From NCBI GenBank assembly GCA_017591395.1, contig WEDG01005032.1, positions 28,344 to 92,343 on the forward strand: DNA of 64,000 bases. The letters run 5' to 3'. Of the stretch, positions 10,893 to 22,449 are shown in pieces. The position numbers and the translations under genes were made by a program. Positions within the stretch are counted from its first letter, which is position 1, and the number at the start of each line of letters is the position of its first letter. The notes beneath the pieces are model-generated. The model ran no database searches, had not been told where the DNA came from, and saw only the letters and a program-made list of their open reading frames with translations. The DNA is from Schistocephalus solidus. Taxonomy: Eukaryota; Platyhelminthes; Cestoda; Diphyllobothriidea; Diphyllobothriidae.

Positions 10893-12239
10893 GACACACG
10901 GGATCCGTCGTAAAAAGCGCTTAAGTGATATAGTGCGCTCAAACAATTAAACTGCTTGCTCACTTTAAGTAAGTACAGGTCCGTTTAATCTTATGGTAAA
11001 ACTTTGCATTTCTGACACGAATGAACCGCGGGATTTTACATATAACGAGTTACAGCTCCTTCTCAGTAACGGGCAGCTGAAGTTACTCATACTAATTGTA
11101 ATGAACAACAAGTAATAGCAATGCAAACCGTTTTATTAACGAATGTTTATGAAGTAAACCATCGGGGGCTAAAAAACGCTAAATTAGCAAAATATGTGAA
11201 CACTTAATGGATAGTATAATGTGAAGCCGAACTCGAAGGCGAACGCTTATATGAATGTAGTTGAAAATAATTCCCTGGCAGGAAGCAACACTCACCTCGG
11301 TATAAACATTTATTATTTGACCGAAACATGACAGAAAATAATAAAATCCAGGAGATGCAGCAGAAAAACTCGACTAAGCTTAACTAATACTCTGTCAGTC
11401 AGTTATTATGATGGCTTTAGTGACTAAACACAGGTATTTTGACCTGCTGACCAAGGTGATGGCGGTATTAAATCAACTAACTTTCCAGCAGAAAAGCCAG
11501 GAAGTTAACCTCAAAACAGCCAGGAAAACAACCTGAAAAATTTAACTAGGTTAAACTCTCGACGAGTGCGTTTCGCAGTCTAACGAATGAGTTAGTGTTT
11601 ACGCAACAGAAATAAGTCAAGTACCTTTATCTTCTTCGCAAGATAAACGTAAAACATCGATGTTTCTCCAAAGCAACCAAACCACAAGAAGCCTCAAGCG
11701 ACCAACTGAAAAGGATGGGATGATTTCGTCGTTAATTCTTGAAGGTAATGCAGCCACTACAATTCATAGTAATGACAGGTGGTGTGTGAAGTGCAATAAA
11801 AATGCGTTTATGGAAATGTGTATCCTATAATTGTGTATATAATATTGAAGCAAATCATATTTTTGAATGTTTCTAGTCCGTAGCTTACATACCAAGTACA
11901 TATTTGCATTCAAAATTTCCCAGCTCGGCGTAGCTTATCGTAAAGTCGATATAAAGTCCGCACAGTGCAAAATATAGTCCAGTTCAATTCATTTTATTTG
12001 ACAGAAATATAAGTGGGCACCTTTGAATTACTCCTTTTGTTACATGCAGTGGACATATGTTATAATTTTGCAAATGGAAACATCATAAATTTCAGACGGA
12101 TGCCTAAGTTAAAACTTTATTCTTTCGCAAATCTTCCAATCAGTTTTCGTTCTGTAGTCAAATTGCTTTACTTCTCTCCCATCAGCTCACCAATGAATCC
12201 TCCCCTTAACCAACATCCACAGAGAAACGGTAGTTTTTT
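10893..12239. other. No gene seen
   Basis: AT-rich, with only short frames. The first few hundred bases are upstream of the ribosomal protein gene on the minus strand and so may hold its promoter. The 78-residue frame at 12013-12249 has low-complexity composition and no domain; I do not call it. Confidence 0.4.
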
Positions 12240-12396
12240 TCCGTGTTGATAATGGTGGAGCTACTCTTGTGGAACCATGGCAAAACACCCGTTTCACACC
12301 GAATATATGCACTCGTATTTCGAGAACTACCTGTGAAATATGCAAGCCATTATGCTTTATATCAAAATGGTGCCAGTGTCATGCGCTGATGACATA
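12240..12396 (+). mobile_element. Left piece of LINE interrupted by Gypsy
   Basis: The last part, read as YASHYALYQNGASVMR, aligns loosely with the ORF1 region before KRGEIHTVKKAFRLGK in LINE X (29440-29510). The frame resumes right after the Gypsy element at 17597 with HMQVEKFTVLKAFRMGQ. The left end of the LINE is not defined. Homology is weak on this side; the shared 4-base target duplication is the better evidence. Confidence 0.5.
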
Positions 12397-12885
12397 TGTA
12401 GGTATTTGTACAATTTAAATCTTTGTATCTTTCTTGTTCACCTGAATCTTTATGATCCCTTGTTTTAATGTGCTAAATAAAACAGCAGCCAGCTTCAACC
12501 TGTATGTTGGACGTCTTCTGTTTTCGCTGCTGCATGTCACCGCTGCAATCTTGATTGTACTGATCTCTCTCAATTACTTGCAGTCAATTGCAACGATTGA
12601 TCTTCATTTCTCGATTGCATTCTACTGATCACCGTCTCAATTGAACTCCTGACTCTGCTCTTCATCCTTGATGCATAGCTTTCTGGATCTAGCTCAGAGT
12701 TCATTAAAATCCTCAACAACACTCGCTATCTAGAAGCTGCGGTTTTCGTGAGTCTGCATTCTAACAATCCTCTGACATTTTTGCCGTCCTTTTGTCGTTT
12801 GTAGTTTAGACACAATTCTCCACTTAGCGTTAATTTATTTTGTACACCTCGGTTCTTAGCAGTTTCGACCCTCGTCTACACTACA
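12397..12885 (+). repeat. 5' LTR
   Basis: 489 bases, starting TGTAGGTATTTG and ending CTACACTACA. It contains a polyadenylation signal AATAAA at about 12476. By eye it differs from the 3' LTR at roughly 25 positions (about 95 percent identity). That suggests the insertion is not recent, although no rate is available here. Confidence 0.93.
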
Positions 12886-12889
12886 AAAT

Positions 12890-12900
12890 TGGTGACCCCG
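12890..12900 (+). other. Primer-binding site (tRNA-Trp type)
   Basis: TGGTGACCCCG starts four bases after the 5' LTR. It is the start of the site complementary to the tRNA-Trp 3' end that CsRn1-family elements are known to use; the following bases no longer match, so the tRNA choice is inferred. Confidence 0.75.
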
Positions 12901-12932
12901 CTTTTCTATCATTACGCACCATATCACTTACT

Positions 12933-13899
12933 ATGACGGACAATGAGACTAACGCAGACTCTCTTGACATTAATAGCCCCTCTTTCAAATCGCCCCCATT
13001 TACGCCGAGCAACCCTCGCGTATGGATTAGGCAGATTAAGGCAGTTTTCTCGACGCGCCGAATCACAAGTGAACGCTCGCGTTATTCATACGTAGTGCAA
13101 TCACTTTTTTGATGTTGCCGTTGACGTCGAGGACCTCCTTGATCCTATCCCTGCAGAGGAGCCATACACCCAGTTAAAGGATGCTGTAATTAATCGTGTG
13201 GCCAAGTCGGCCAACCGAATGCTGCGTGAGCTTTTCACGCAAGTCAAACTTGGCGATCAAACACCTTCCCAACTAATGCAACACATGCGTTCTTTGCTTG
13301 CTGGTCGTCATATGGATTATGCAATTTTCCGACAGATCTGGCTTGATAAGCTTCCCCTGCCCATGCAGCAGGTATTGGCTATGCTCGACATGAGCACCTC
13401 ATTGGATAAACTAGCCACTCATGCAGACAGAATCATGGAATGCTACCCAAGCGGTACCGCATGTTCTAGTCTTCAACAGACATCGGTGTCCACTTCCAGA
13501 TCTGATAATATTGACACCCCTGCTCATCAAGGCACTCCAAAGTCAGAACGTGACCCTCCCTATGTGATGTTATCATCGTGCTGTAGTGCCTTTTGACGGG
13601 CCGCACCATCATCTGACCTTTCGCAAGCGTCAAATATCGTGCGTAGCAGTGATTATGAAGATTTAAAGTATACCGTACGCCTTTTATGCACGCAAGTCAA
13701 CAACATGTGTTCTATCATCAACAATCTCCAGTCAAATAGTCGTCTAACATATCAACGTCGACGGTCCAAATCACGGGAACGACAGCCACAGACCGTGTGC
13801 TGGTACCATCGTACCTATGGTGTGAAAGCACGCAAGTGTATTCCGCCGTGCCAATTCCCACAGAAGCCGCAACAGTTAAAAGACAACGCCAGCCAGTAA
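12933..13899 (+). pseudogene. Gag-like ORF with CHCC motif
   Basis: It begins MTDNETNADSLDINSPSF and loses frame near 13110 after VVQSLF. It resumes as DVEDLLDPIPAEEPYTQLKD and continues with RELFTQVKLGDQTPSQLMQH, then stops at 13594. A last segment has VCWYHRTYGVKARKCIPPC, i.e. C-x2-H-x9-C-x3-C, the CHCC variant of the nucleocapsid finger known from CsRn1 and Kabuki elements. Gag would form the RNA-packaging particle. Confidence 0.85.
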
Positions 13900-16800
13900 T
13901 GGCGACGACTGCTGCTGGCCAACCGCGACCCAGTCGCCTCTTCTACATCACCGATAAGTCGAGTGCTCTCCGTTTTCTTGTAGATATTGGTACATAAGTT
14001 AGTGTTATCCCGCCTCCTAGGCGTCACCACCTCAAGCCTTCGCAGTTCTCATTGCAGGCTGCTAACAACACCGTCATCCACACATTCGGACAACAGTCCC
14101 TAACTCTTGACCTTGGTCTAAGGCGATGTTTCCAATGGGTCTTTATCCTAGCTGACGTCCAGTCACCGATCATTGGAGCCGATTTCCTCTCACATTTTGG
14201 CCTTTCAGTTAATTTAAAGCATCGTCGACTCATTGATATTACAACCAGACTTTTCACCGTCGGTACGGTCACCTCTGAACCTTCGGTTGGCATACACTTG
14301 ACTATTCCAAGTTCGCCATTTGCTGACATTTTGAAGGACTATCCGTCCCTCACTAAGCCTTGTCAGTTTACCGAAAAAGTTCAGCACACAGTTAAGCATC
14401 ACATAGTTACCACAGGACGAACCGTCCATGCCCACCCACGTAGGCTTCATCCAGAAAAGTTGCGGGTGGCTAGAAGTGAATTCGAACACATGCTAAATTT
14501 GGGGATTATTCGCCTTTCTTCCAGCCCATGGGCCTCTCCTCTGCACATGGTCCTCAAGAAATCAGCCGACGATTGGAGGCCATGTGGGGATTATTGTGCT
14601 TTGAACAGAGCAACTGTCCCCGATCGGTATCCCATTCCTCACATTCACGATTTTTCTCTCATGTTGGCTGGAAAGACTATTTTCTCCAAGATAGACCTCG
14701 TGAGAGCATATCCTCAGATACCGGTCGCTGAAGAAGACATCCCCAAGACCGCCATCACAACGCCTTTTGGCTTGTTCGAATTTCGCCGCATGCCTTTCGG
14801 TTTGCGTAACGCACCCAATCCTTCCAGCGGTTTATTGATGAGGTCTTGCGCGGTCTTTCGTTCACCTTTGTCTATATTGATGACAAACTCGTCAAAAGTT
14901 CTTCGCCAGCGGAACATGCATCACACTTTCGTCAAGTGTTCGATCGTTTCCAGCAACATGGTTTGCAATTAAACGTCGACAAATGTCTTTTTGGCGTTCC
15001 TTCTCTTGATTTCCTTGGTCATCACGTCAATCAGCATAGAAGCACACCACTTTCAGAGAAGGTGCAAAGCGTTTTATCTTTTCCGTCTCCGAAGACCCTC
15101 ACACAACTGCGACGTTTCATTGGACTTATCAATTATTACCGACGTTTCATTCCCAACTGTGTGGCAATACTGGCTCCATTGACTGATTTTTTGAAGTCGA
15201 AAGCCAGGCCGATTGAACTTTCACCGGCAGCTCACGCAGCTTTTGAGGCAGCCAAGAACGCACTCGCTGATGCGACCATGCTGCACCACCTCAACTCTGA
15301 CGCTTCTACGCAGTTGATTTTGACCACTGACGCTTCCAACAGTCTTACATCAACAGGTGAATAACCAGTTGCAGCCATTGGCTTTCTTTTCACAGAAGCT
15401 ACAACTGGCGCAGACTCGCTACAGTTCTTTCTCTAGCGAGCTCCTGGCTATATACCTGGCTATTCGTCATTTTCGCCACCTATTAGAGGGAAGAGATTTT
15501 CGGGTTCATACCGACCACAAACCTCTTAATTATGCCCTCAAGGCCAAACCAGATAGGTACTTGCCCAGAGTAGTACGTCACTTTGACTATATCTCGCAGT
15601 TTACTGCTGATATCCGCTATGTCCGAGGCAGCGACAATGTCGTTGCTGATGCATTATCGAGACCTGACATCAACACCTTGTCATCCAAATACGACCTGGC
15701 GAAGCTTGCAGACCTCCAACTAGAAGACGAGTCCATTGCTGATCTGCTTAAATCTAGTACTCTGCAGCTTCGAGATGCACCACTTCCAGCATCACCAGGT
15801 ACGATTTTATGCGAGTGGTCCACAGGCACTCCCCGACCTGTTGTTCCATTATCCTACCGTAAGGTAGTGTTTAACCATTTTCACTCTCTGTCGCATCCTG
15901 GCATCCGCGCCTGTCGCAAACTTATTGCTGCTCGCTTTGTCTGGCCAAAGATGAACTCCGACATCGCCCTTTGGACTAGGCAATGTTTCGCGTGCCAGAA
16001 AAACAAAGTGCATCGCCATACCTTTTCCCCTCCAAGCACATTTGCTGTTCCGGACGTTCGATTCCATCACGTTCACTTAGACTTAGTTGGGCCATTACCA
16101 CCTTCATGGTGGTACACACATATTTTCACAGCAGTTGACCGTTTCACACGATGGCCAATTGCAATTCCGATATCAGATACCTCGGCAGAAAATATTGCCA
16201 TGGTCTTCCTGCATCACTGGATTGCCAATTTTGGTGTGCCAGCCACCATTACCACTGACCACGGAAGCCAGTTCCAATCTAGTCTGTTCCGTGAGTTCAC
16301 TAAACTTATCGGGTGTGCGCACATCACGACAACGGCATATCATTCTGCTTCTAACGGCCTCGTGGAATGACTGCATCGTCAACTTAAGACAGCACTGATG
16401 TCTCACTCAGACACAAATGCGTGGAGTGACAACTTACCCCTCGTCCTTTTGGGTATTCGATCAGCTGTCAAAGAGGACATTCAATGTACTACGGCAGAAC
16501 TTGTATACGGTACACCTCTCCGCCTTCCCGGCGAATTTTTGCAGCCTCTCACCGTAGACACTAGCTTGTCGAATGCTTTCGTTCAACAATTGAAACAGCG
16601 CATGGCTCAATTGCGTCCAACTCCCACTCGCCTGACATACAAACGCATTTTTGTGCAAGACGAACTTAAATCTGCTCCATTCGTCTTCGTCCGGCATGAC
16701 GCAGTTTGCAAGCCTATTTTTGCCCCTTATGACGGCCGATACAAGGTGCTTCAACGGATAGACAAGTATTACGTCATACAGAAGGCTGACAAGACTGACA

Positions 16801-17152
16801 CAGTCTCAATCGACAGACTAAAGTCAGCTTATCTTGAGTGCGTTCTATCGCCCGTTGCTCCATCCAATCACTCCGCACCGTCACCACCCATTCCACCTAT
16901 GTCGGTTCCTTCCACTCAACCTTCACACTCGACCACCCCACCCACACGTTTTGCTACTTCTTCTTCACCACAACGCATTTCCTCTCGTTCTGGTAGGCAT
17001 AGCCATTTCCTGCCAATCTTAAGGACTTTGTCGTATAATTTGTTTTGCTTTTTTTTCATCGAGCGCTTTTGTTTTGTACAACAAACGCTCTGGTGGGGGA
17101 TTTGTGTAGTTATTTGTACAATTTACATCTTTGTATCTTTCTTGTTCACCTG
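13900..17152 (+). pseudogene. Pol: protease, RT, RNase H, integrase (broken)
   Basis: Protease: RFLVDIGT then a stop at 13996, with the usual DTG reading DIG; the flap end [12 protein letters not shown] follows. [48 protein letters not shown], a frameshift near 14815, then FVYIDDKLV (the YxDD box) and FLGHHVNQH. RNase H: LTTDASN, a break near 15357, HTDHKPLNYAL and DNVVADALSRPD. Integrase: H2C2 finger HFHSLSHPGIRACRKL ... CFACQKNK, core aspartates in HVHLDLVGPLP and TTDHGSQF, and glutamate in SNGLVE followed at once by TGA (16368). The C-terminal part runs from 16398. At least four breaks, so inactive. Confidence 0.92.
17092..17100 (+). other. Polypurine tract
   Basis: GGTGGGGGA lies four bases upstream of the 3' LTR start at 17105, the normal place for plus-strand priming. 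Confidence 0.7.
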
Positions 17153-17592
17153 AATCTTGATGATCCTTGTATTAATTTGCTAAATAAAACAGCAGCCAGC
17201 TTCAACCGGCATGTTGGACGTCTTCTGTTTTCGCTGCTGCATGTCACCACTGCAATATTGATCGTACTGATCTCTCTCAATTACTTGCAGTCAATTGCAA
17301 CGATTGATCTTCATTTCTCGATTGCATTCTACTGATCGCCGTCTCAATTGAACTCCTGACTCTGCTCTTCATTCTTGATGCATAGCTTTCTGGAGCTAGC
17401 TCAGAGTTCATTACAATCCTCAACAACACGCGCTATCTAGAAGCTGCGTTTTTCGTGAGTCTGCATTCTTACAATCCTCTGACATTTTTACCGTCCTTTT
17501 GTCGTTTGTAGTTTAGACACAATTCTCCCCTTCGCGTTAATTTATTTTGTACACCTCGGTTCTAAGCAGTTTCGACCCTCGTCTACACTACA
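17105..17592 (+). repeat. 3' LTR
   Basis: 488 bases, TGTAGTTATTTG to CTACACTACA, colinear with the 5' LTR and about 95 percent identical by eye. It is followed by CATA, the right-hand target duplication. Confidence 0.93.
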
Positions 17593-17596
17593 CATA

Positions 17597-18680
17597 TAAG
17601 ACGATTCACATGCAAGTGGAGAAGTTCACTGTTCTAAAAGCCTTCAGAATGGGTCAATTAAGATACTCACATGATGAGTCCAGCCAACCAAGACCGCTGA
17701 AGCTTGTCCTGCAGAATGAGTTAGAAGCCCAGATTTTGCTGAGCAGGAAATCTATGTTTCGTAGCTCTCACCCAACGGTTTATTTCCAGCCGGATTTTTA
17801 AATTGCGGAGAGGGAGAAATGGATAGGGCTCGAATTCAACCTCCTCAAACGATCCATACTGAGCGAAAAAAATGTCAAAACCTGTAATTGAGAAATTATG
17901 CATGGACAGATGTCATCGCTCTGGTGAAAGCCCATGACATTGGTATGGAGGGCAGCCAGATCACAATAAAATACCGATCAGAGCAACAAATGACAGTAAA
18001 CACATCGACCTCCAGTTCGATCAAAAAGCAGTAGCCTCCTACTCTAACAATCCCGAACCAAATATTGTTCGAAAATCTGTTCAGACAAAGCTCCGATTTC
18101 TTTATACAAACGCACAGAGTTTGTTCAAACTAGATGAATTGAAAGTATGCACATCCGATGTGCATCCCGATGTCATTTCCATTACATAAACTTGGTTGCA
18201 CGCTAATATATTGGAAAGCAAAATTTCCATCGATCGATATTAACTCTTCCGTCGGGACAGATTGCATAAAAAGGTGGGAGAATGACAATCTACGTCAACA
18301 GAGTAATTATATCACCTAAACGCAGAATTGTTTGCCCTTGCGACTGCGAAGCAGTTTGGTTAAAACTAAAGATGCATGGAGAACAAAATGTGAATTTATT
18401 GACCATGTACAGACCACCAAATCAAACTCCAGAAATCGACGAGATGAATATCGAAATATTTAAAGATGCAGCTCATACTCAAGACACAGTTATCGTCGGA
18501 GAGTTTAATAAACCATTGATTGACTCGAACAGATTATCCGTAAAAGGTTTGCGGTATTCCTTTAGCTCCAGATTATCAAAGCTCACAATGAATCTCTTTC
18601 CCATACAGAATATTAGATATCCAAAGGGAGTTTAAAAAGCTCGCATATCAAATTGCATAGATCTCGTTCTTTCAAAGGAA
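17597..18680 (+). mobile_element. LINE fragment: ORF1 end and endonuclease start
   Basis: It reads FTVLKAFRMGQLRYSHDES, then SQPRPLKLVLQNELEAQILL, like the ORF1 C-terminus of LINE X (VKKAFRLGKADPSHDMKP). ORF2 begins about 18080 with RFLYTNAQSLFKLDELK and DVHPDVISIT, the AP-endonuclease start (N and E positions; the E codon is lost to TAA). Stops and frameshifts throughout. It is the right half of the LINE split by the Gypsy element. Confidence 0.75.
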
Positions 18681-18684
18681 GTTT

Positions 18685-19240
18685 TGCCTCTTTGATTGGT
18701 GGACTATGCAGTCGGCAAGGTCGCATCTCAATGATGATCTCATGACCTCTACTGTCCCGTCTTCGTTTTGACCCTGGTGTCCAAGATGAGTCCGTCCTCT
18801 CTCACCTCCACTGGTGGTTACAAACAGTAGCTCTGACTGCTATATTATCTCTCACACGACAAGGAGCGTTCCGAACCCTCATACGTTTTCAGCATCATCA
18901 CAGATCTATCCCATTGCATCTAGCTATTAATGTTTTAGTGAAGCAGTTTTTTTCTCCTATTTTTTTAAATTGGCGGCTCGCTGAACTCCGCCTCCGATTT
19001 AACCGTAGGAGTTTTTTTACTGCTTCTTTTCTAGTTCACTGTTTATGTTAAAGATTGTTGTCTATTGTTTTAAAAAATGGCAAACTCGTTCTGAATCGGA
19101 TATGCCTACCATATTGTTAATTTCTGCTGTTAATATGGCTGCTCACATAGAGCAGCAATTATCCACTTTGTATTTATTTAAACCGCGATAATAAGTTTGA
19201 AATGACGGGGCTCTCTGGGCCTTAAATATACAATTTATTT
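18685..19240 (+). mobile_element. LINE-A 3' end, truncated copy
   Basis: It starts near GCCTCTTTGATTGGTGGACT and ends CTGGGCCTTAAATATACAAT followed by (ATTT)n. The same 3' end recurs at 26550-27204, 27535-28207 and 55180-55856. It contains the T-tract stem-loop CTCCTA...TAGGAG at 18944-19024. No coding frame remains; this is a 5'-truncated retrocopy. Confidence 0.85.
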
Positions 19241-19988
19241 ATTTATTGTAATCTGTCGTATCAAGAACGCTGTGGGCTTGTTGACATTGATCCCTTATGG
19301 TTTCGCCGAGTGCAGAAGGGACTATTTTTGCTGTTTAAGCTTTTGAATAATCGTACATTTAATCCCCTTATCACTGTGAGGCAGCTTGACCATCCTCGGC
19401 GCAGCAGTCATCGCAATGTCTATTTATTTCTTCCATTAGCTCGCACAGTTAAGTATCGACGGTTCTTATCGGTAAACGCCATGGCCATGTGGAATAAACT
19501 TCCCCATAATATAAAAATCCAGCGGAATTATTCTTTGTTTAAGATTACCATTACTATTTTTTGCATTCAGAACAGTTTCCAAGAATTCTGGGCACCGACA
19601 CGGTAGAATCTGTTTTCCTGTTCGACGGAGTTAGCGGCATCTGAACTAGATCCCAGGTGTTACCTTGAGGGATACGGCACCGTCTCTGCAGCCTGCACCC
19701 GTTGACTTCTTCGGCAGACAGTGAGCGACCGTACACGGATGCTTTCTTGCCTGAGGCAGAATCCCGGTTCCTAGCAAAGACAGAGAGACTGCATACAGAC
19801 TGCAATTGTGTTAGCCCTTCCCTAACCTGAATTGCTATCATTCTTACAGGCGGCAGTTTTTTCTCCTGAATAACATGAAAAAGGAAAAACACTTATAATG
19901 ATTTATATTCAGGAGTTTTTTTCACTGCCAGCCTCTACCCACTGAATATTTTATCTGACAATGCCTGTAAACCGGTATTAAATACAAC

Positions 19989-20023
<35 letters not shown>
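19241..20023 (+). mobile_element. LINE-B 3' end (copy B1)
   Basis: The frame at 19310-19606 reads GLFLLFKLLNNRTFNPL, FLPLARTVKYRRF and AMWNKLPHNIKI, the usual C-terminus of CR1-group ORF2. Then comes a 3' region of about 350 bases, a stem-loop (CTCCTGAATA at 19862 pairing with TATTCAGGAG at 19906), and a (TTA)n end. Copies recur at 33656-34146 and, inverted, 49774-50250. Confidence 0.8.
19990..20023 (+). repeat. (TTA)n microsatellite
   Basis: About eleven TTA units that close LINE-B copy B1; the inverted B3 copy at 49774 ends with the same unit, so the repeat is the element's own 3' tail. Confidence 0.9.
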
Positions 20024-21560
20024 GGCCATTAATTTTCTTAATCTATGTCAATGATTATATGAATGGATTGGGCAGCAAGGAAGTCATGACTGCAGACTAC
20101 ATCAAGATATGACAACTAATCTGATGCAGTACTGATGAACAGACTTTACAAGAAGGAGTCAACCACATATCTGAATGGTCCCATATATGGCAGATGAATT
20201 TAAACTTGAGTAATATGTCGCATTGCGGTTCAAAACGAAAAAGGCAAGCGTGATGGGCGACTCCCATCAAAAATTCCTTGACTGAAGTTGCCTGTCAAAT
20301 GTATCCGAATAAAAGGACTTAGGAATCACCTTTTCTTCCCTAAAGCCCTCCGCTCAATGTGTCAGGACGGCCAAAAAGGCATCCAATTTCCCGTTTGTCA
20401 TTAAAAGAACTTTCGTAGATATCGATAATTAAATATTTGAACAAATATACGGGATATTTATTCGTTCACACCTGGAATATGGAGTTCAGGCGTGGTGACC
20501 GTGGCTGAAAAAAAGATAACAAACTGCTGGAAAGGGTTCAAAGGAGGGCGAAAAATGTAGTGAAGGGTATAAAGTCTTTATCATACAAATGCAGACTTGA
20601 CTCTCTTAACCTTATCCCTCTTGAGAATAGGCAGATCCAAGGCGATCTCATACAGACTTAGCACCGCGTTAGGAATCAGGACAATGCTCTACACTTCGAA
20701 GACTTTTTCATTGGCCACAACAAATAACCTGCGTGGGAATTCTCTCAAACTTCAAGTAACCTTATCCCACCTCGATTTTCGTCGCCAATCATTTTCACAG
20801 TGAGTTGTCGGGGTCTGGAGCGGACTTCCAAAGGACGTCATACGGGCGGACACGACAGACACATTCAAACATAAACTGGATTTATATTTTCTTGAAAAAT
20901 ACCATTCATTCTTACAGGAAGGCACTGCTACATCACACCACAGCTTTGCACATGCATACAGATAATGCTGGTATCTATTATTTGACATAGATAGTCTTCG
21001 ATTCTTCAGGATGACTGTGCCAAGATCCCAGTGCCACAAAACTATTTTTCTATGTGACTATGTTACTCACTACGTCATAGTAAAATATGTATTTTTACTT
21101 GAATATCTTCGATGAGTCTTATCCCACCTGGATGTTCGTCGCCATTCGTTTTTGCAGCGAGTTTTCAGTGCCTGGAACGTACAACCAGAGGACGTAATAC
21201 GGTCGGACATGCCAGGCACATTCAAAAATAAACTGGATTTATAGTTGCTTGAAAAATACCGTTCATTCTTACAGGAAGGCACTGCTACATCACGCCAAAG
21301 CTTTGCACGTGCATACAGATAACGGTGATATCTATTATTTGACATAGGCAATCATCGGTCATTCAAGACGACTGTGCCTAGATTCCACTGTTACTAAACA
21401 ATTTTCTTTCTACGTGAATATGTTATATAATACTTTGAAGTAACGTGTATTGAAACCGCAATTTTGTAGGTAACGTTTTCTTTAATACGATATTCAAAGG
21501 CAATGCCTATTACCCTTAAATATACTGAACTATACTGAACTAAATACAGCCTTGCACAAC
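20024..21560 (+). mobile_element. LINE-C 3' half with internal duplication
   Basis: It starts at RPLIFLIYVNDYMN, just before the RT catalytic box (box degraded: ADYIKI). It continues with ERVQRRAKNVVKGIKSL, SYKCRLDSLNLIPLENRQIQ and SHLDFRRQSFSQ, then a tail ending ATGCCTATTACCCTTAAATA. Many stops. The C-terminal codons plus the start of the 3' UTR occur twice (20757 and 21117). Confidence 0.75.
20757..21400 (+). repeat. Direct duplication of about 360 bases
   Basis: Two units start with CTTATCCCACCT at 20760 and 21119. Both continue through TTCTTACAGGAAGGCACTGC to a GACTGTGCC motif, and they differ by scattered substitutions. Confidence 0.85.
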
Positions 21561-22004
21561 AAACTTTCTTCAGAACAGGAATAGTATGGACATTATATGT
21601 GATTGATGACGTCTTGAGGCCATATGTTCGGAGTTAATTACTGTTTTACGGATATGTATAATGCTTCAGTAACTTTTACTTACCGTAATTTATTGGTGTC
21701 TGGTTATCAGTTCACAGAATTATTGACATTCATGGTGCCGCTTGAATGGAAATGAGATCGTACCACATTTCATACAGCATAATTACTCTTGGACTGACTA
21801 TTGTGCTATGTACTGAAGTCTTCATACAGTAAATTGCCCAATTCATGAAATATGGAGATCAAAATTTGACGTGGTAGTATGACACACAGTGCTGCTAAAA
21901 TATTTAATCGTTTGTCTATCAATAAGTCTTTGACATTTCTTTTTACGTGTTTTACGTTCTTTTTAAAATTTCACGATATATCTGCATTGATTAATGATAA
22001 CAAC
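21561..22004. other. Unassigned spacer
   Basis: AT-rich sequence between LINE-C and the first LINE-D piece. I see no domain; the 63-residue frame at 21879 is low complexity and runs into LINE-D. Confidence 0.4.
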
Positions 22005-22449
22005 TGCACTTATCTCCCCGATTTGCAAAGGAGGGTCCAGGCTAGAGTCGGAAAACTACCGTCACATTAGTTAACCTTACATTTTGTTCAAATAATGGAG
22101 GGACGTATTAAAAATAGTTAAGTATTATCTGAAGTGGTAGAAAATATTATGTGCTGTCAGCATTAATTTTGCCATGGTTACTCATGCCTTACGAGTGGTC
22201 TATATTTGCAGGAAATATGAACAAAAGTTGTAGTCTAAGGTCGTCAAGTTGATATAATCTTCTTCGACTCCAAGAAGGAGTTTAATAACGTTCATATTCA
22301 GCAAATGAATACTCTCGAACTTGCATAACAGATTATTCTGATCCTAAAAAATCTTTCCATGAATCATGCATAGCTGCTTTATTTATAATTTTGATATTAT
22401 TAAACCTTGGAAGGCAGGTTTTTTCACTTAAAAAAACTCCCCATCTCAA

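Larger units (their letters stand above)
12397..17592 (+). mobile_element. Ty3/Gypsy LTR retrotransposon, CsRn1-type
   Basis: A full-length element: 5' LTR 12397-12885, internal region, 3' LTR 17105-17592. The LTRs begin TGTAG and end CTACA. The target duplication CATA is at 12393-12396 and 17593-17596. The primer-binding site TGGTGACCCCG matches the tRNA-Trp-type site used by the CsRn1 family, and Gag carries that family's CHCC motif. Gag, protease, RT, RNase H and integrase are all present in order but each carries breaks, so this copy cannot move on its own. It sits in the same orientation as the LINE it interrupts. Confidence 0.95.

Noticed and set aside
12840..13112. ORF starting inside the 5' LTR
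   Set aside because: The part before the MTDNETN codons is LTR and primer-site sequence; Gag is taken to start at 12933.
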